From positions 66,961,801 through 67,025,800 of the forward strand of contig NC_052017.1 in the NCBI RefSeq assembly GCF_015832195.1: 64,000 nucleotides of DNA. Reading direction: 5' to 3'. A program made the position numbers and the translations under genes. This stretch comes from Motacilla alba alba. Lineage: Eukaryota; Chordata; Aves; Passeriformes; Motacillidae. Below the pieces are notes generated by a model. That model saw nothing but the letters and a program-made list of their open reading frames with translations, made no database searches and was not told where the DNA came from. Shown here one piece after another: positions 20,712-34,900 of this stretch (its first letter is position 1; each line of letters begins with the position of its first letter).

Positions 20712-21706
20712 ACCAAGGTGCTGCCTTCTTCTCTCATTTAGCTATATTTAAAAATATCATGGTAAGGGGAGGCTGATGGAGAGGTATAAATCTTGGTCAT
20801 CCTTCTGCTGCAAAAAAATTGATAAAGCAAACTAATTGGTATGACTGGGGAGAGCATAAAAAAAGCACCTGGATGCTGAATGATTTAAAATTAGCTATAT
20901 ATAATTAAAGGCAATTCTAGGTCATATTATTCCTGTAGCTCACTTGTATTTATGGTCTTTTGCATTAGTGCTGCAAGGGAATTTGAAAAGCTCCATTCGC
21001 CAGAGTAATCTGAACTTTAGTTTTAATTAAGGCCTGGTATTTCACTGAAAAGGGAAGGAAAAAAATAAAGAAGCCAGTGTTATAAATTCTTAGACTGAAT
21101 TACACAATGTTATGGTAGATCATTCGGGCTGCAATAGAAACAGGTATTTCTAGCTAAAAGGGTCTGCTTTATCCTACAAATTAATAATGTTCTGGTTCAT
21201 GGAGAGCTCACTTTGCTGGAAGCATCTCTCAGGATGTTTTATCTCCAGAATATTCTCAGCCTCTTGTTTTGTCTTGCAGCTTCCCTGTGCTTTTTCTCCT
21301 ACTCTCTTGTGTGCAGGCACTTACACAGACTCACTTCATACCCTCATCAGACCTCGTATGCAGTTGGTGTGCTCTTCCTCTACTTTGCTGGGTGAAAATC
21401 CAGAGTTTTTCTGCCTCTGCTCAGAGTTTACCCCACAAAACCTGCACTTGCTGGTCAGATCTCTTGTGTAAGACTTGTTCTCTCTTCACCTTTCTCTGCC
21501 TTTTTTCTCTCCTAAACCCACCCTGTAGACCCATCTCCCACGAGTGTGTCAGGAGCGTTTGCTGTCCCAGAGCAGTCCAGGCTGGAAAATAGGATGAAGG
21601 AAAGAGGAGTGGAGCAGGGAGCCTGAGGGTCTTCTCCTGCCACTGCCACAAGCCTAGCCAGTGTTCTGCACTGGAGCTAGCGGTGACTTTAAACTAAAAG
21701 TATGGG

Positions 21707-22134
21707 TGTGGGATTTGCAGGCAACCCCAACAAGGGAAGAGATGAGGAGATGACTCCATGTTTCAGAAGGCTGATTTATTATTATATTATATCATATTAT
21801 ATTATATTATATTATATTATATTATATTATATTAAAAATGCTATACTAAAGCTATACTAAAAGAGTAGAAAGGATGCATTAGAAATCTAGAAAGGAATAG
21901 AAAGGAACGAACAACAAAAACTCGTGACGGCTCGGAGTCCTGATACAACTGGACTGGGATTAGTCATTAAGTAAAAGCAATTCACGTGAGACCAATCAAA
22001 GATTCACTTGTTGGTAAACCATCTCCAGACCACATTCCACAGCCATCAGATAGTTATTGTTTACATTTCTTTTCTGAGGCTTCTCAGGAGAAAAAATCCT
22101 AGCGAAGGGATTTTCATAAAATATGACAGTGACA
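21707..22134 (-). mobile_element. Solo LTR of an endogenous retrovirus, passerine type, antisense
   Basis: The 428-bp element starts TGTGGG and ends GTGACA. It is flanked on both sides by TATGGG (21701-21706 and 22135-22140), a 6-bp target-site duplication. In the minus-strand sense it begins TGTCACTGTC, carries AATAATAAATCAGCC (polyadenylation signal) near its 3' end, and includes an ATTAT-rich array. I recognise the sequence as a common passerine LTR but do not assign a database name. A 6-bp duplication fits a class II (ERVK-like) element. No internal viral genes accompany it, so it arose by LTR-LTR recombination and is incapable of moving itself. Confidence 0.88.
21777..21834. repeat. (TATTA)n pentanucleotide array inside the LTR
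   Basis: About 11 TATTA units with one ATCAT variant lie inside the solo LTR, just downstream (in LTR sense) of its T-rich region. Related LTR copies, as I recall them, have a shorter AT-rich stretch here, so the array probably expanded after insertion. Confidence 0.9.
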
Positions 22135-22844
22135 TATGGGTATGAGTTTAGATTAAACAGTGCCTGAAAGTTCCCAAGAATCATGGCTAAAGCAGAACGA
22201 AGACCTGTTACATGAGTAACCCAGGGAATACAGAGGGACAGAATCTCATCTGGGAAGGGAGTAAAGATGTATCCTGAGAATCAGAAACTTACACAAGCCC
22301 CAGCAACTCCTCCCTTCTGGCATAGTGTGCATGTAAGAGTAGATCAGGTATTAACAGCACAGGGGAGCCTGTTGAGCTTCTAAAGTTAAAAGGAACATCT
22401 TTCTCTTTAAGCCCTGGGGCTTTACTGGATGGCCATGTTTTTTGGTGGTCTCAGTGAAAAGCAAAGGAGATGCTTTCCTTCCCTTCTGCTCCTCTTGTTG
22501 CTGCACATTGTCCATGGTACCTCCTGCAAGACCTGTAAGCAGCTGTTAAAGTCTTGGGAGAGGAGAAATGCAGCTGCTCTTTTCACTAAATTGTGGGGAA
22601 CAAACGGAAAATTCGTACCACCTCATATACTCTGGGAGTACCCCAGGACCAGGAAAACCAGATTTTGGGGGGCTTTTACTTCAGGAATGGACACATTCTC
22701 ATTTTATACAGCCTATGTGACCACATCAGAAACCTTGTCATGTCAAAGTCCTGCGGCGCAGAAGAGACTGAACAGTGTATTGTCAGTGCAAGGTGACAAT
22801 CTCTGTTAGGTAATTAAGCAGTCTTACCAAGCTCTACATCTTCT

Positions 22845-22850
22845 AATAAA
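22845..22850 (+). terminator. F13A1: Upstream polyadenylation signal of F13A1
   Basis: AATAAA in the context ttctaataaaattatcc, 85 bases before a second copy. It probably serves as an alternative signal. Confidence 0.55.
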
Positions 22851-22929
22851 ATTATCCATTTTGTGCTCTTGCATATAAACCTGCTTTCTACTCCAGGCAT
22901 TTTATAAATACAGTGTAATAAGAATTCAA

Positions 22930-22935
22930 AATAAA
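22930..22935 (+). terminator. F13A1: Main polyadenylation signal of F13A1
   Basis: AATAAAGCATG is followed at 15-45 bases by a GU-rich tract (gtgtgttgtgttctgtatttt). This combination is the best 3'-end signal in the region after the stop codon. Confidence 0.7.
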
Positions 22936-22955
22936 GCATGTCTGATTGCACTTGT

Positions 22956-25900
22956 GTGTTGTGTTCTGTATTTTGATCAATTACTTCACAGCAGCACTGT
23001 AGACACCAGTTGCTGCATCTTCATTGTAAAAATTTAAAAATGTACTTCTGAGCCATGTGTCTTTTTTGGAGCTAAGGAGAATAACTCATATTTATTTAAA
23101 TGAAAAAACAGTATTACAGTCTAATTTTAACTGTTTTCCTTTGGTTTTCTTTCTGTTTCGTTACCTGGCTACCTAATGAATTGGAGAAGGTGATGATTTC
23201 CAGAGAACAACACTAGTGCCAGGAAAAAGAATCCCTGGAACTTCTTTTAACTTGTCAGAGACCATTAATGCACAAGTTTGCTCCTGATGAAACCTTACCT
23301 ATGTCCCATTTTTAAGGAGTGCTTCTCTCAGCAAAATATTTCAAGTCATTTTATTAACATACACTAAGCTGAATGACCTTTGCCAGGAGACAGGAAGTAT
23401 TTTATTTATAGTTTATAGGGAGGTATATTGAAGTGAAGTGATGGCTGGGAACAGAGACCAGGGATATCAGCAGCCCCTGGCACCACCAGCCCGCTCACTG
23501 TGCACTGAGATGCTCACAAAAAATCTCAGGAAAAAAGAGGATGGCTTCTAGGATTTCAGCCACTCAGCAGCCCATGCATGGGCTGTCACATCAAACACAG
23601 GTAAAACCTGACTGGAGGAGAAGGGAGTGCTGTGATTGCACTTTATGTACATATAGGGTGTGATCAATGAATGATGAGGGCAGATTGGCAACCTCAGATC
23701 TGGAGGAGCTCTGAACCTGAAAAGAGTTATAGAGTTCAAATTCTTCAGCTGAGAGTCTTTTTTGAGGACTGAACTTGGGTCCTGAATGCAACCATCACAG
23801 CTCAGAAATGCACCGGGGAGGAAACAGTCCAAAAACAGAGAGGCAGAGCTAAGACTTCCACAGCTCTCACAGTCCAGCAGCTCAGAGATGCTAAAAGCAA
23901 ACACAAGTCACTCATGAAGCACACCTCCTCTGTTACAAACTTGTTTCATCCAAGCTGTGGGGCAAGTTGCTCCAATAGCCATCAACTTGTCACATTCCAA
24001 TCTTGCTATGATCAAAAGGAAACACATCTTACACACAGACCTGGGAAGAATATGTTGTTAGTTTGTTAAAGATAATCTAATCAGAGAATTATTAGTAGCT
24101 GGAATAACTAGGATGGAATTATATTTTTGAGTCTTTATTACAATGATACTAACATTTATAGTCCAAATTATATTTGGTAAAACTGGCACACATAAACTTT
24201 GTAGCATACTCCACTTTCTCTGCTTTTATATGCACCTCTACACTGCCCCTGTGATGTCTCCAATCTGGGTGGGGGTGTGTGTAACAGCAAGTGTCCAGTG
24301 TCCCAAGTCCTCCACCAAGCAGGGTCAGATATTAGTGGGGAGAGTTTATCTTCCTCTTCACTGGGATAAGCACAGCAGAAAATTTCTTCCTTGTCACCCT
24401 ATGGTACATCAGAGGTAATTTTTACAGACTTCTTGTACACTCCACATCTTGTTCTCTTTTTTTATTGATTCAGCTCTACAGTAGATCCTAATTTGCTGCA
24501 TGTTGCATTTTACTTGTGTTGGGTACTCAATGTTTGGTCTCCTTTGTTACATCTAGAATTTTTCTTAGCTACCTCCTAATGTTGCACCCTTTGACAACCA
24601 CCTATTAACTACTGGTGAGCTGTTTGTAGCCCTAGGCCTCTCATATCATCCTACACCTGCACTGTCAAGGCCCCTGTTACCATCCCATCCTAGTGAACCT
24701 TTATGCTGCGTTTTATTCTGAGGTCACAAATAGTTCATTCTACAAGGAATAACTACCTGTACTTACTGTCTACTAGTTACAAAAAAGACATACAACAACA
24801 AGAATTTCCCCATGCAATTGGATAAAGCAGAGCAAAAACTGAAAGAAAGCCAGTAGTACATACCAGAGCATTAGATAACTGCTCTTACAGGTAAAAATCT
24901 TGACAAGCCCCGGTGCCTGTGCTGCTAGCTTATCACCAAGTTATGACCTTTCTCAAGCAATGGCACATCTGCTTTGTGGACCAAAAGCAGAGAATGTGAC
25001 TGAGCATTGACTTTTCTAGTGACTGGTACTACCAGTGATAATTGGTTTGAACTGAAACTAATCAATAAACACTGCCAAATCAGTGACACACCTGGTCCCT
25101 TGCCTCTTTCTGCTGCTGGGCACGTTCCTTCCTGCTATGCCATTTTCTCAGCATATTGCTTTCATATTTGGCCTTGTTTTTCCCAAGGAGAAGGCTGTGG
25201 CTGCTGGTGCTAACTTCTGAATTAGAGTGGTGGCACAACAGAGGAAGACAACAGAAGACAACCAGATGAGAGGAGGTGGGGAAACCAGAATTGATATCCC
25301 TGTTATGAAAGAGGAAAGTCTAAAGTACACTGTAAGTGTCGATGGAAGGAAAGGAATTGTCTTGTATATTGGAGCCAGCATGATAGCTGGATGAGAAAGG
25401 GAGAGATGAGTGTGCCCTATGAGGAGATCCAAGTTGGGCTAAGCCTTTTCCATAAGTCACCTGCAGCCCAGCTCAAACAGGGTTGTGCCTGTCTGTTCTC
25501 TGCAGGATTAGCCTGGGAATAAAAGGGAACCCTTGCAAACACTCACGCAGCTCCTGCTCAGGTTTTGGCTACCACAGAGTGGCCGCAAGACCCTGACATA
25601 TGCTGGAAGCACCACTCAAAGCCACAACAACGCATAGGCAGGACATGATTGGAGGGTAGGGGAGGAGGTCATTATGCAGCTGCCATCACCTGCAGCTTGC
25701 CATCCCTGCAGCCATAATCCTGGCATATTGGTTGTGTGATCGTTTCCTCAGAATCCACTAACTTATGGATATGGTGTAGATCAAGCCTCCAAGCTGGAAG
25801 TTATAAATACATCGGCTTACCCAAAAATCTTTTGAAGTGGATCCAACAGCAGGCAGATTGATGAGACATTTTTGCCTCCAGGTGTGAAACGGGACACCCA

Positions 25901-28900
25901 CAAAGTGATGGGGGAGGAAGAATGAGTACTCTCACTGTCTACTTGGTAACTACTTTGTTCATTGCTGTGTGAGTTATGAGTTATGAATAAGAGAACTGCA
26001 AGTTGGAAACATCATGAATTAAGTGATGAATCAGTGAATTGGCATGTTAGATCGGTTTGTGCAAAGTTTGAAGTGTCTGTTTTCTTTCCTAGTGTGTTCA
26101 CAGAATAGAGTTTAATTTATGTATTAATTTTCCTTAATTTCAACAATCCAAATGCATCATGACAACCCTAATGGAAGGAGTGGGAAACATCTGGTTTAGT
26201 GAAAACTAGTAGCAATGAATGGTGTGGCAGATTCAAGTATTTTGCTTATGCATCATGAATATCCTGGTTGGGCACAAATGCAACAGAATTTCTGTTTAGT
26301 AGCTTTGGTGGCTCTTTTTTTTGTGATCTTTGAGAGCTTCCTTAGATTTTGGCATCTACCCAGGCAATTCCCAAGTGTGCTATCAACAGATATAATCAAA
26401 TATCTCATATTTACTTTGAGCCTCATTCTCCCACTGACCTTTGACATCCTGTGTCTCTGGTACTGGGAGAATCAGAGAGATCTTTTTCCCTCTCCAACAT
26501 GCAACTTATAGTTTCATAGAAACTGAACTGCATTTCAACCACATCACATCTTCTTCAGATTTAGGAGCTTTACCTCAGTCATTTTGTGCATGTAAACTCT
26601 TCCATGCTTGTAACCAGTCTTGTTTCCCCCCTCTGAACTTCTCCCAACATTATGTCACTTTAAGTAGCATTTAAATACAGCAGTTTTAAGCATCTGCCTT
26701 TTGAAAGGACACTGCTAATGAGTGACTGGCCTACCTTTGCAGAGAGAAGTGGGTCTCTTGGCACCCAGATTCATTAAGTTAAGCCTGGACTCAATTGTGG
26801 TTGAAACAGATTCAAAACCAGCCCTTGTTGCAAGATCTGTACCATAAAGGTTGAACACATTTTGTGCGTTCGCATGCATTGTTTCATGAATATACCTCTA
26901 TTCTGTCACAGAAGTGTGACTGCCCTTGAAAAGACCACAGGTCATCTTTCTACAGCAGTGTATGAACAGTAAGTAGGGCATTAACATTTGAAAACCAACT
27001 GATCTCTTTCATCACTATGTGGATTCATAGGATTATGAGATGTGCTTAAATGTTATCTGCATGCTGCCCTTCTTCAAAGTAAATATGTCTCAGAATCTCT
27101 GTGGTTGTATGGTGCTCTAAAGGTTGTTTTATCTGATTACAAAATTCCTCTGCTTGGAAATAACCTGCAGAATCATAGTGAAATGGTGCTGTGAACTTCA
27201 GACATCTGCACAGAAAAAAACCTCAGAGACTACAGGGGTAGTAGTTGATTTACAGGGGTAAATCCAGTGAGCTGTAACTCAATTTTAATGTTCTTCAGCT
27301 ACATTTGCATTAGCTGTTTTGCAAGAATAGATCTTTAGAGTGAAGCTGCTGGCACTGAGTTCCCAATAACTACACTGTATGTTGGAGGGTTTATATTAGA
27401 CTTGCCATCTCGGGTCTAAATGGCTGGGAGGCCTTGGAGAGCCTTTTGTTGCACTCTTCAATTCAATCACTCTTCACTCTTCAATCAACTCAGATAAAAC
27501 TAAGCTGATCCAATGTGTGCCCTCAGATCACTGTGACATGAACTAAAACACTGTAAACCATTTTTAAAAAACATGTTACTGGTCAGAAGATGTGAGGGAT
27601 GGTCAAGAGTGCAACATCTGTGGCAGCTACATGGCAAAGATCTGCCTGGGCAATGTGATCCAAGAGCATCGAAGCATTCACTATTTCTCTGTGTATGTGT
27701 ACTGGTACAAAAGTTCTCAAATCACTGCTGCTCACTCCAACAGGAGGTACAAAAAGTGCACCTTCAGAAGTAGTGGTAGGAATGTTTGGTAGACCAGCTT
27801 TAATTAAAAAACTCTCTAGTCTCCCACAGATCTGGTTTTGTATCAGCAGGAATTGGTGGTGCTCTCTCCAGAGTGGCACACTAAGGCTGTGTGATCCATA
27901 GAAGTGTCTTTATGATGATCTAGGTGTATCTGTGCTTGTACCAAGATGCATGCTCTGGGAACTGGTCTCCTTTTAAACAAAGGCTGTGCACTTCACTAGT
28001 GATGCACACTGCCTCCAAATCCCCTTTGCAGCTGGAAAAGTTTGCCCTGCTGTTTGCTTAAAAGTTTGTTGGATTTGTTGTCCTTTGTAGAACAAACAAG
28101 TTGAGCTAATTTAGGGACTGTTATAAAGATGATGTTCCAAAGCCTCTGCTGCCTAAACAGTTTAGTTTGTAGGAAGACATTTTCCTTTACTAAGATAAGC
28201 TTTGCACAGGGCCATTATAAACCCCACTACAACATACTGATGAATTATTTTCTGCCTTTCAACTGGTTTAAGTTAGGTAGCCACAGTTTTTGCAATATAA
28301 AACAATACTTTGTGCTCCAATCAGCTAGTTCTGGAAGAGCTTTTAAGTAATAAAACCTATTCCCAAAGCTCTGTTGACCTCATCAGCATTACTAGTGCCC
28401 AAGGAAAAAAAATACCTTTGCGTTCAGAGACTCAGCAATGGGGAAGTGTCATCATCAAACTGCAAATTAACTTGCATCCAACTGTGGTTACACTTGAAAG
28501 TGTGAGATTAAGCAATGGGAAAAGCCACCATTTTGAGGAAAAGGGGGAAAAAAGACTTTAAATGGGAGTGTAGGAATTTAGGAAAGTAAAAGAACCTCTA
28601 CATGTGATTTTTACATATTTAGAAATTGAGTAGCAGGAAACAAATACAACTAGGAACAAGTTTGAGGGAGGGAGGCAAAAGAGGCTGTATCTAGAACAAC
28701 ACAGACATGCCAGCAGGAAAACTGATTATGCCACACTCTGAATCTGTAATTCCTGTCACCAAGTGGATTCCTTTATATCACTGCTCAAACAAGCAGTGGA
28801 CAAATATGTCTCTTCCTGCAGCACAAAGGGGACTTTATGGCTCAGACCCCTTCTTGGGTGTTTTTCATCCACAATAATTTGTTCAGCCTATGGGTCTCCT

Positions 28901-31900
28901 TTGCACAAAACCTGTACCTAGAAAATAGGTGCTTAGAAACAAAGCATAGGCTAAATGGATAATGATGGTGGGCCACAGCTGCAGGCTAAAACTTTCCAAG
29001 ATTTTAGCGTCACATTACCTCTGATTCTGTCTGTTTTGTCCACAGCTGGTGGCTCTGGCTGGACAGGTCCGAGCATGTAAAGACACTCTGGGAATTTTTC
29101 CTTTCTAGGCATGTGCCTTAGCAGGTGACGAAGTGTTCAGAAACAGGAATACATGATGGATACTGAGTGAGCCCCTGTGCAGGGTGGTCATCACCACTGT
29201 ATAGACCAATTACACACTTTTTTCCACAGGAATAGTCTCTCCCTTGGCCAGGATGGATGGTGAGGTTGGGCAGAAAGGATGGTGATCTGAGTGCAGCCCC
29301 TGCCTGTTAGATCCCAGGGTCATTTCTGCAGGAGTGGAGAAAATGTAGTGGATAAGAGCCTTCTCAACAGGAGAACAGGAGAACAGGAGAACAACATCAG
29401 AGAACAGGATCAACAGGAGAACAAGATGAAGACCATCACTATTTAGGCTGTGTGTGCCTTCACTGGCAATGCACTCCTCTTGTGATGGGCTGGTGAGTCT
29501 ATTTGGGATGAGCAATCAGCTGTTTGTGGCTCTGGGAGACGGATTGCTGGTACAGGTCTCCTGGGTGCAGAGGTGGCCAACTCATTGGTGTGGGAGAGGC
29601 TAATGAGGATCACATGCTGAGTCCATTAAATGTGGCAGGGTGTGTAACTCCTCTCAAAATCAGCTGTTAATTGAGCATCTCAGTTTTCCAGGCAGCTCTG
29701 GGTTTCCCACCACCCTGTATGTTACAGAAAGCTGCAATCATGGTGTGTATGTTACAGAATGCCCATGAAGAAAGAGCAAATCTGCTTTCTGAGTAGGGGC
29801 TTGAAGAGCCAGTGGGTGGGAAGAGCAGGACGAGCTTGGGTCAAAGTGCTCCTTGACCCCTTACCCCAGCCCTTTCTCTGCTTCCTTGGCCTTGCTGAAT
29901 TTAGGGCAGAAAGTTGAGACACATTGCAGAGCCCACAAAAGGACAGAAGCAGGGGATGTCACAGAGCTGAAGGGGAGAAGGCAAAACTCCTGGCCAAGAT
30001 TCAGGGTATCTGTGGTTATTGCACTGGTGGTAGGATTCCCCCTTTTGAAATATCTGTGGTAACAGAAGCTTGAGGCAGGCCGGCTGTGCTAGCAGCTTGG
30101 GAGTGGGAGTATCCCATTCTCCTTTCAGTGGGACTAGAGTGGCTGAAGTGATGGTCACTGCAGTAACCAAATTTACAATGACTTAATTGTCCAGTTATTT
30201 TTTTTTTTAATGATTTGTTATATTAATTGATGTCTTGGAACAGCCAAGTGGCTGGATCGGAACACTTCTATCTTCCAGTAGGATCAGGGCTTTCAGGAAA
30301 ATCACAAGCTCCACACTGAGCCTACGAGCTTGGAGCTTTGGTGCACCATAAACCCAGGGTGATGGAGTTGAAGGCTGGAATTAAAGGCTTATGTGGCTGG
30401 GAGGTAGCTGAGATAAGTTTAGTAACTGCCTATACCATCAGATACCAGAAATCCTTTCTGCTCCCCTTTGCTTGGTCCCATTGCATTCCTTGGTGAGGGG
30501 AGAGTTTTGATTTTGTTCTTCACCTCCCCATCCCTTGAAAATAAAATAATACACATGAAGAAACACCAAATAATAAAAGATAATGGCGTTTTTCCGCTTC
30601 TTTTTTTATTTCTTGTGCTTCATTAGTTTTGAGCTGTATTGTTGATGTCTGGCTGGATTACAGTAGATCCATTCACTATTGCAATCCACTCTAATAGGTT
30701 CCTAGAAAAGGACACGGGCAATGAAGTCAGGTTCAGGAGCTCTTCCTAGAGTACACCAGAAAAGATAAAGAAATAACACAGAGAAGAGCAGGTAAATCTT
30801 CCTCAGAAATCTGGCTGTTGTTTCTCTTCTTGTCACATATATTGTCTTTAGGAGATTTCCAAAAATTAACTGGAGAATCAAGGGGAATAATGGGAATAAT
30901 ATCAGAGAACCTGAACAAGGGCCATAGCTCCATAATACAGGAATTAACTAAACCCATTCCTGAAGCCAGAGAAAGGGGAAAACATTTCTGAGGATCAGTC
31001 ATTTGCCAAGGGAGGCAATTATGTCAACCAGATAGAGCTGGATGGTGATTCAGGATAAAGTATCTCTGCACTTGATTTTTTGGCATCCTTGTGCAAGTCT
31101 GTTCTCTGTTTTTTGTCCTGTTTTACAGCTGGGACAGGAAGAATAAACAAGCTTCAAATTAAAAACTGTATGATGATCAAAAAGTAATATGTTATTTTTT
31201 TTCCCAAAGACTTGACATGGGCTGTAGATTTAAAAAAAAAATATATATATATAAATCAGAAACATGGTATTATTACTCAAGTTATTATAAATCCTGTATG
31301 TAACTTAGAATTAGAGGAGTTAAAGTTATTCCATGTGTGACCTCTCCAGCAATAATCATCCCAGATGGTTGCTTCCAGTGAGGGTTGATTTACAGTGAGA
31401 CACAGGGCTGTCTTTCAAAGGTACTGACTAAAAAGTGTGTGCTTGGGTCCTGCTGACTTCAGTGAAAACACATGGTCCCTCCCAGGAAGAGTCATGTCTT
31501 ACCAGAACACATACAAGATCATAGATAATGTGCCAGCTTATAAAGGAATCAATAATAACTATGTTTTGTTGTATTGTAAAGGCAGGTTAAAGTAATATCT
31601 AAAGCAGCTGCTGTCACAGGGTTGGACTAGCTTACATCAGGTCTTGGTTTGGCTTTGTGCTCTTTATTGACTAAAACATCGTATTTGATTGCAACAGCGA
31701 GATCTACTTTTAATTATCTCAAGTTGGATGCTTACATCCTGGGTCTTTGATAAATTTACTTTGATACTAGTGCAAATGCTGAACACACCATTGCTGTGTC
31801 ATCTCTGACTCACAAATTTCTCTTGAGAAGAGCATCAGTTGAGCACTTCTGTGTGTCAAGCACAGTAAATCAACATCCCCATACTCCAGCCAGGTTTTCT

Positions 31901-34900
31901 CATTTCATCAGAGACCAGCATTTTTACTACTGCATAGCCTTGAAAACACTTTTCACCTTGTTTCCTCTCTCAACACTTCTGTAAGTCATCTTAAGCATCT
32001 CACTACACTGGAGGGCTGATCCAGAACGGCTCAGAGTGATGTGGAACAACACAGCAAAACAATTTTTGGCTCCCTAGAAGTATATACAGTGATGTTTTGA
32101 TGACTCTCACTCAAAATTAGCCACAGGTCTACCTCCTTAAAAGCTTGTTTCATTCTATTGCCAGTCTTGATGGTTTCCTACTACCGCTGAGTCAGTCACT
32201 TCAGTTGATAATGATTCTAAAGTATTGCCTACAGTTTTCCCTTTAAGCTGATCCACTGGTTTTTGAAATATTAGCACATACACAGGTTGTTGATGTGAAA
32301 ATTAATCAACTTTGTGGTAAAGTACATTACATAGCCTGTAGCCTGAATGTTAAACTGGTCCCCTGGAGGTTTGATGGGAAGATCTGTAATAGTTTTGAGG
32401 TCTGAGCCTAGCTCTGTTCGACTCAGTAGCCTTGAGTACATTATTGAGATCCCAAAAAACTCAAAAACCAGGCACCACTGAGGTCTAAAGGCAAGAGCAC
32501 CAGAAACCCAAGGGCCAGAGCTTCTCTTTTGCCACCTGTTCATTGCAAAAACTCTTTTCCTGCAGTTGTTTTATCTTAGAAGGTGTTCCAAATCATTCCA
32601 TTTAAATTCTTGGGCACCATCAACCAGGGTGCCCTCAAGGTCACCACACATGCATTACACACATGCACACGCATGCTCACCTTCAGGCATCCTCAAAGCA
32701 CTCACATATACAAGGATGTTGGGCCCTGGCCCTTTGGAATGTATCAAGTTGGTGAGAAAGGGGCTTACTTTTTGGTTTTTTCAATGCCTATTCATGAATG
32801 TATAAAGGGCTTTCCAAGAGCTACTGTGAAGAACTAACCTAATGTGTCACATGGCAATAATCAGGCTAAGGGTTCATAGAAGCAATAAGAGGATCTGACC
32901 GCTTTCTAAAGGGTTAATATTTTTCTGATAACTCCAGTCTATACTATGGCCTTTGCTGATCATTCTTCCTCTTTCTCTGCAGTGCACTTGTCGCAGAAGT
33001 CCCTGCCCAATCTCTCCATGTGGGCCCAGGGGTACACTTAAGTACTCCGTGCATGAGAATTATCATCTGGGATGGAGCCCTTTGGGTTTGGTGCTCATTT
33101 GCTGAATTCCCTGTGCTAGCAAACATAATATGCAGAATTCTTGCCTGTGCTTTAAAGACCTGCTTACATCTTAAAAATAACTTTTTAGAAAACAATTCTC
33201 CTTTACCTTTTCTTCTAAGCCAGACAACTCACTCACGCCCTGAGTTATATATATCTTTTTTCCTTATGCATTCCTAATAATGGCTGTGGTATTTTACTGG
33301 GAAAAGCTTTTTGCTTGTCAACAATTCCTCCTCTCCTGCAGCTAACTTCCTCATTGGGATCACAATTCTCTGCAATATCTTCATTGATTTCTTCTGCAAC
33401 TGTTAATAAAACTTAGTTCTTTATACATAATTATCTGTAAATGTAAACTGGCAGGATTTTAGAAAGTGACTAGCAATCTCTGCAAGTTCATGCTGCAAGA
33501 AAACTCATTTTCCTAGCGAATATTCCTCTGCCTTCTGAAAATAAGTTTTGCCTCTAAAGTGTTTCAGGCTGCATGCCCATAATGAAGCTACCAAATACCT
33601 ACCACTCACTGTCCTACAAGCCTGAGTGTGGAGCTTCATGTCCAACTCGGCACGCTGGAAACACCCGCAGCATCTCAACCAAGGCTGTGCTCCCAGTCCC
33701 CTCCGCTGCTTTCACGACTGCTGCACGAACCTTTGCAAGGCTACCCACCCAACCTGCCCCCCCAGACACACATACACCTTCTCATCCTCCCATACAAAGC
33801 CTTCAACACTTAACTTTCATCTGGTGAACCTGCTAGCAAGGTTCCCAAACAGATGGCAAGTCTCGCGCATGAGACAAATTTCTATTTCTAGCCCCATTTT
33901 GCAGAACACAAGAGCTCTGGAAGAGGCTTGCTCACAGCCTCGCAGTGAAATCCCGGAGCTGTGAGAAGCGGACGGATTCTTGGACTTCCCCAAGTGCCAT
34001 CCTCCAGCCCTGAGGCCAGGGTGGGGTCCGCCCTCTTGACAACAGCTCTGCTGCTCTTTCAACCACTGCTGGCCATCCACCCCAAGAGCTCAAGCTGTCA
34101 AGCAAGCCAGCAGTCATGCCTTTAAAAACTGAGTGGCCACAGCTCATGAGAGATTAATTTTCAGGCTATGTCTGACCTTCAGCCATTGGTTTCAAATCCC
34201 TGCATTAGATTGCAAACATGCACCATAAAAGGAACAAAAGGTGACCAGAGAGTACAAATGCACAAAGTGGAGAGCTGATCTCTCCTCCAATTTTTTGTTG
34301 TTCTTTTTTTTTAATCTGGCTATCTGACATACTTGAGAGGGTCTCATGTGAGGGGAAGTGGTCTCTTTTCCTCTCAGGAAGGGAAAGTTTGCAGACACTG
34401 CAGACAATGACAGCTTTATGCTATCTCAAATGCCCGGAAAGTTGTTTTGCTTGTGAAGGGCAGCCAGGGTGGAAAACAGTGAGAGGAGGTCCTTGATCCA
34501 AGGTATCTCTGAGACCCTCAAAGGAGAAGAGGATGTCCTCACCCTCTCTGTACAACATAAGTGGAGTGATGAAAAGGGAATTACCACAAAAGGGCTGGGA
34601 GAGACCATCTGAGACAACTTCCAATTCTTCAGGCAGAGAGAACAGCAATGAAGATCTGGAAAGGAGGGTGTGTTTAGAGTTGCAGGTGCAAGAAGCTGTG
34701 GGGAGAGCTTATAACTGAGCAGTTAAAAATCTCCTGGGTAGGCAAGAAACACAGGTTATTGATGACTTTGGCCACCACAGGTGAATGGATCCACTGGTTG
34801 GACACTCTGGGTGTGGCGACACTGTGCGCAGAGAAAAACACCTGTATTATGGTAGCTTTGAACAGGTGTCTCGTGGGAGTGGATCCTTCACAAACGAGTT

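Larger units (their letters stand above)
20712..22955 (+). other. F13A1: F13A1 3' untranslated region (inferred extent)
   Basis: The DNA after the stop has no coding signal. AATAAA motifs occur at 21064-21069, 22845-22850 and 22930-22935. The last is followed by a GU-rich stretch (cttgtgtgttgtgttctg), which is the standard layout of a cleavage site, so I place the main 3' end near 22955. A solo LTR occupies 21707-22134. Without that insertion the UTR would be about 1.8 kb, close to the mammalian length I recall. An earlier end after 21064 cannot be excluded. Confidence 0.7.

Noticed and set aside
21064..21069. AATAAA 350 bases after the F13A1 stop as the main 3' end
   Set aside because: It lacks a clear GU-rich downstream element, unlike the site at 22930. 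It could still be a minor alternative.
23548..23904. Minus-strand open frame of 118 codons
   Set aside because: The composition and lack of motifs suggest chance; no promoter or splice context was seen.
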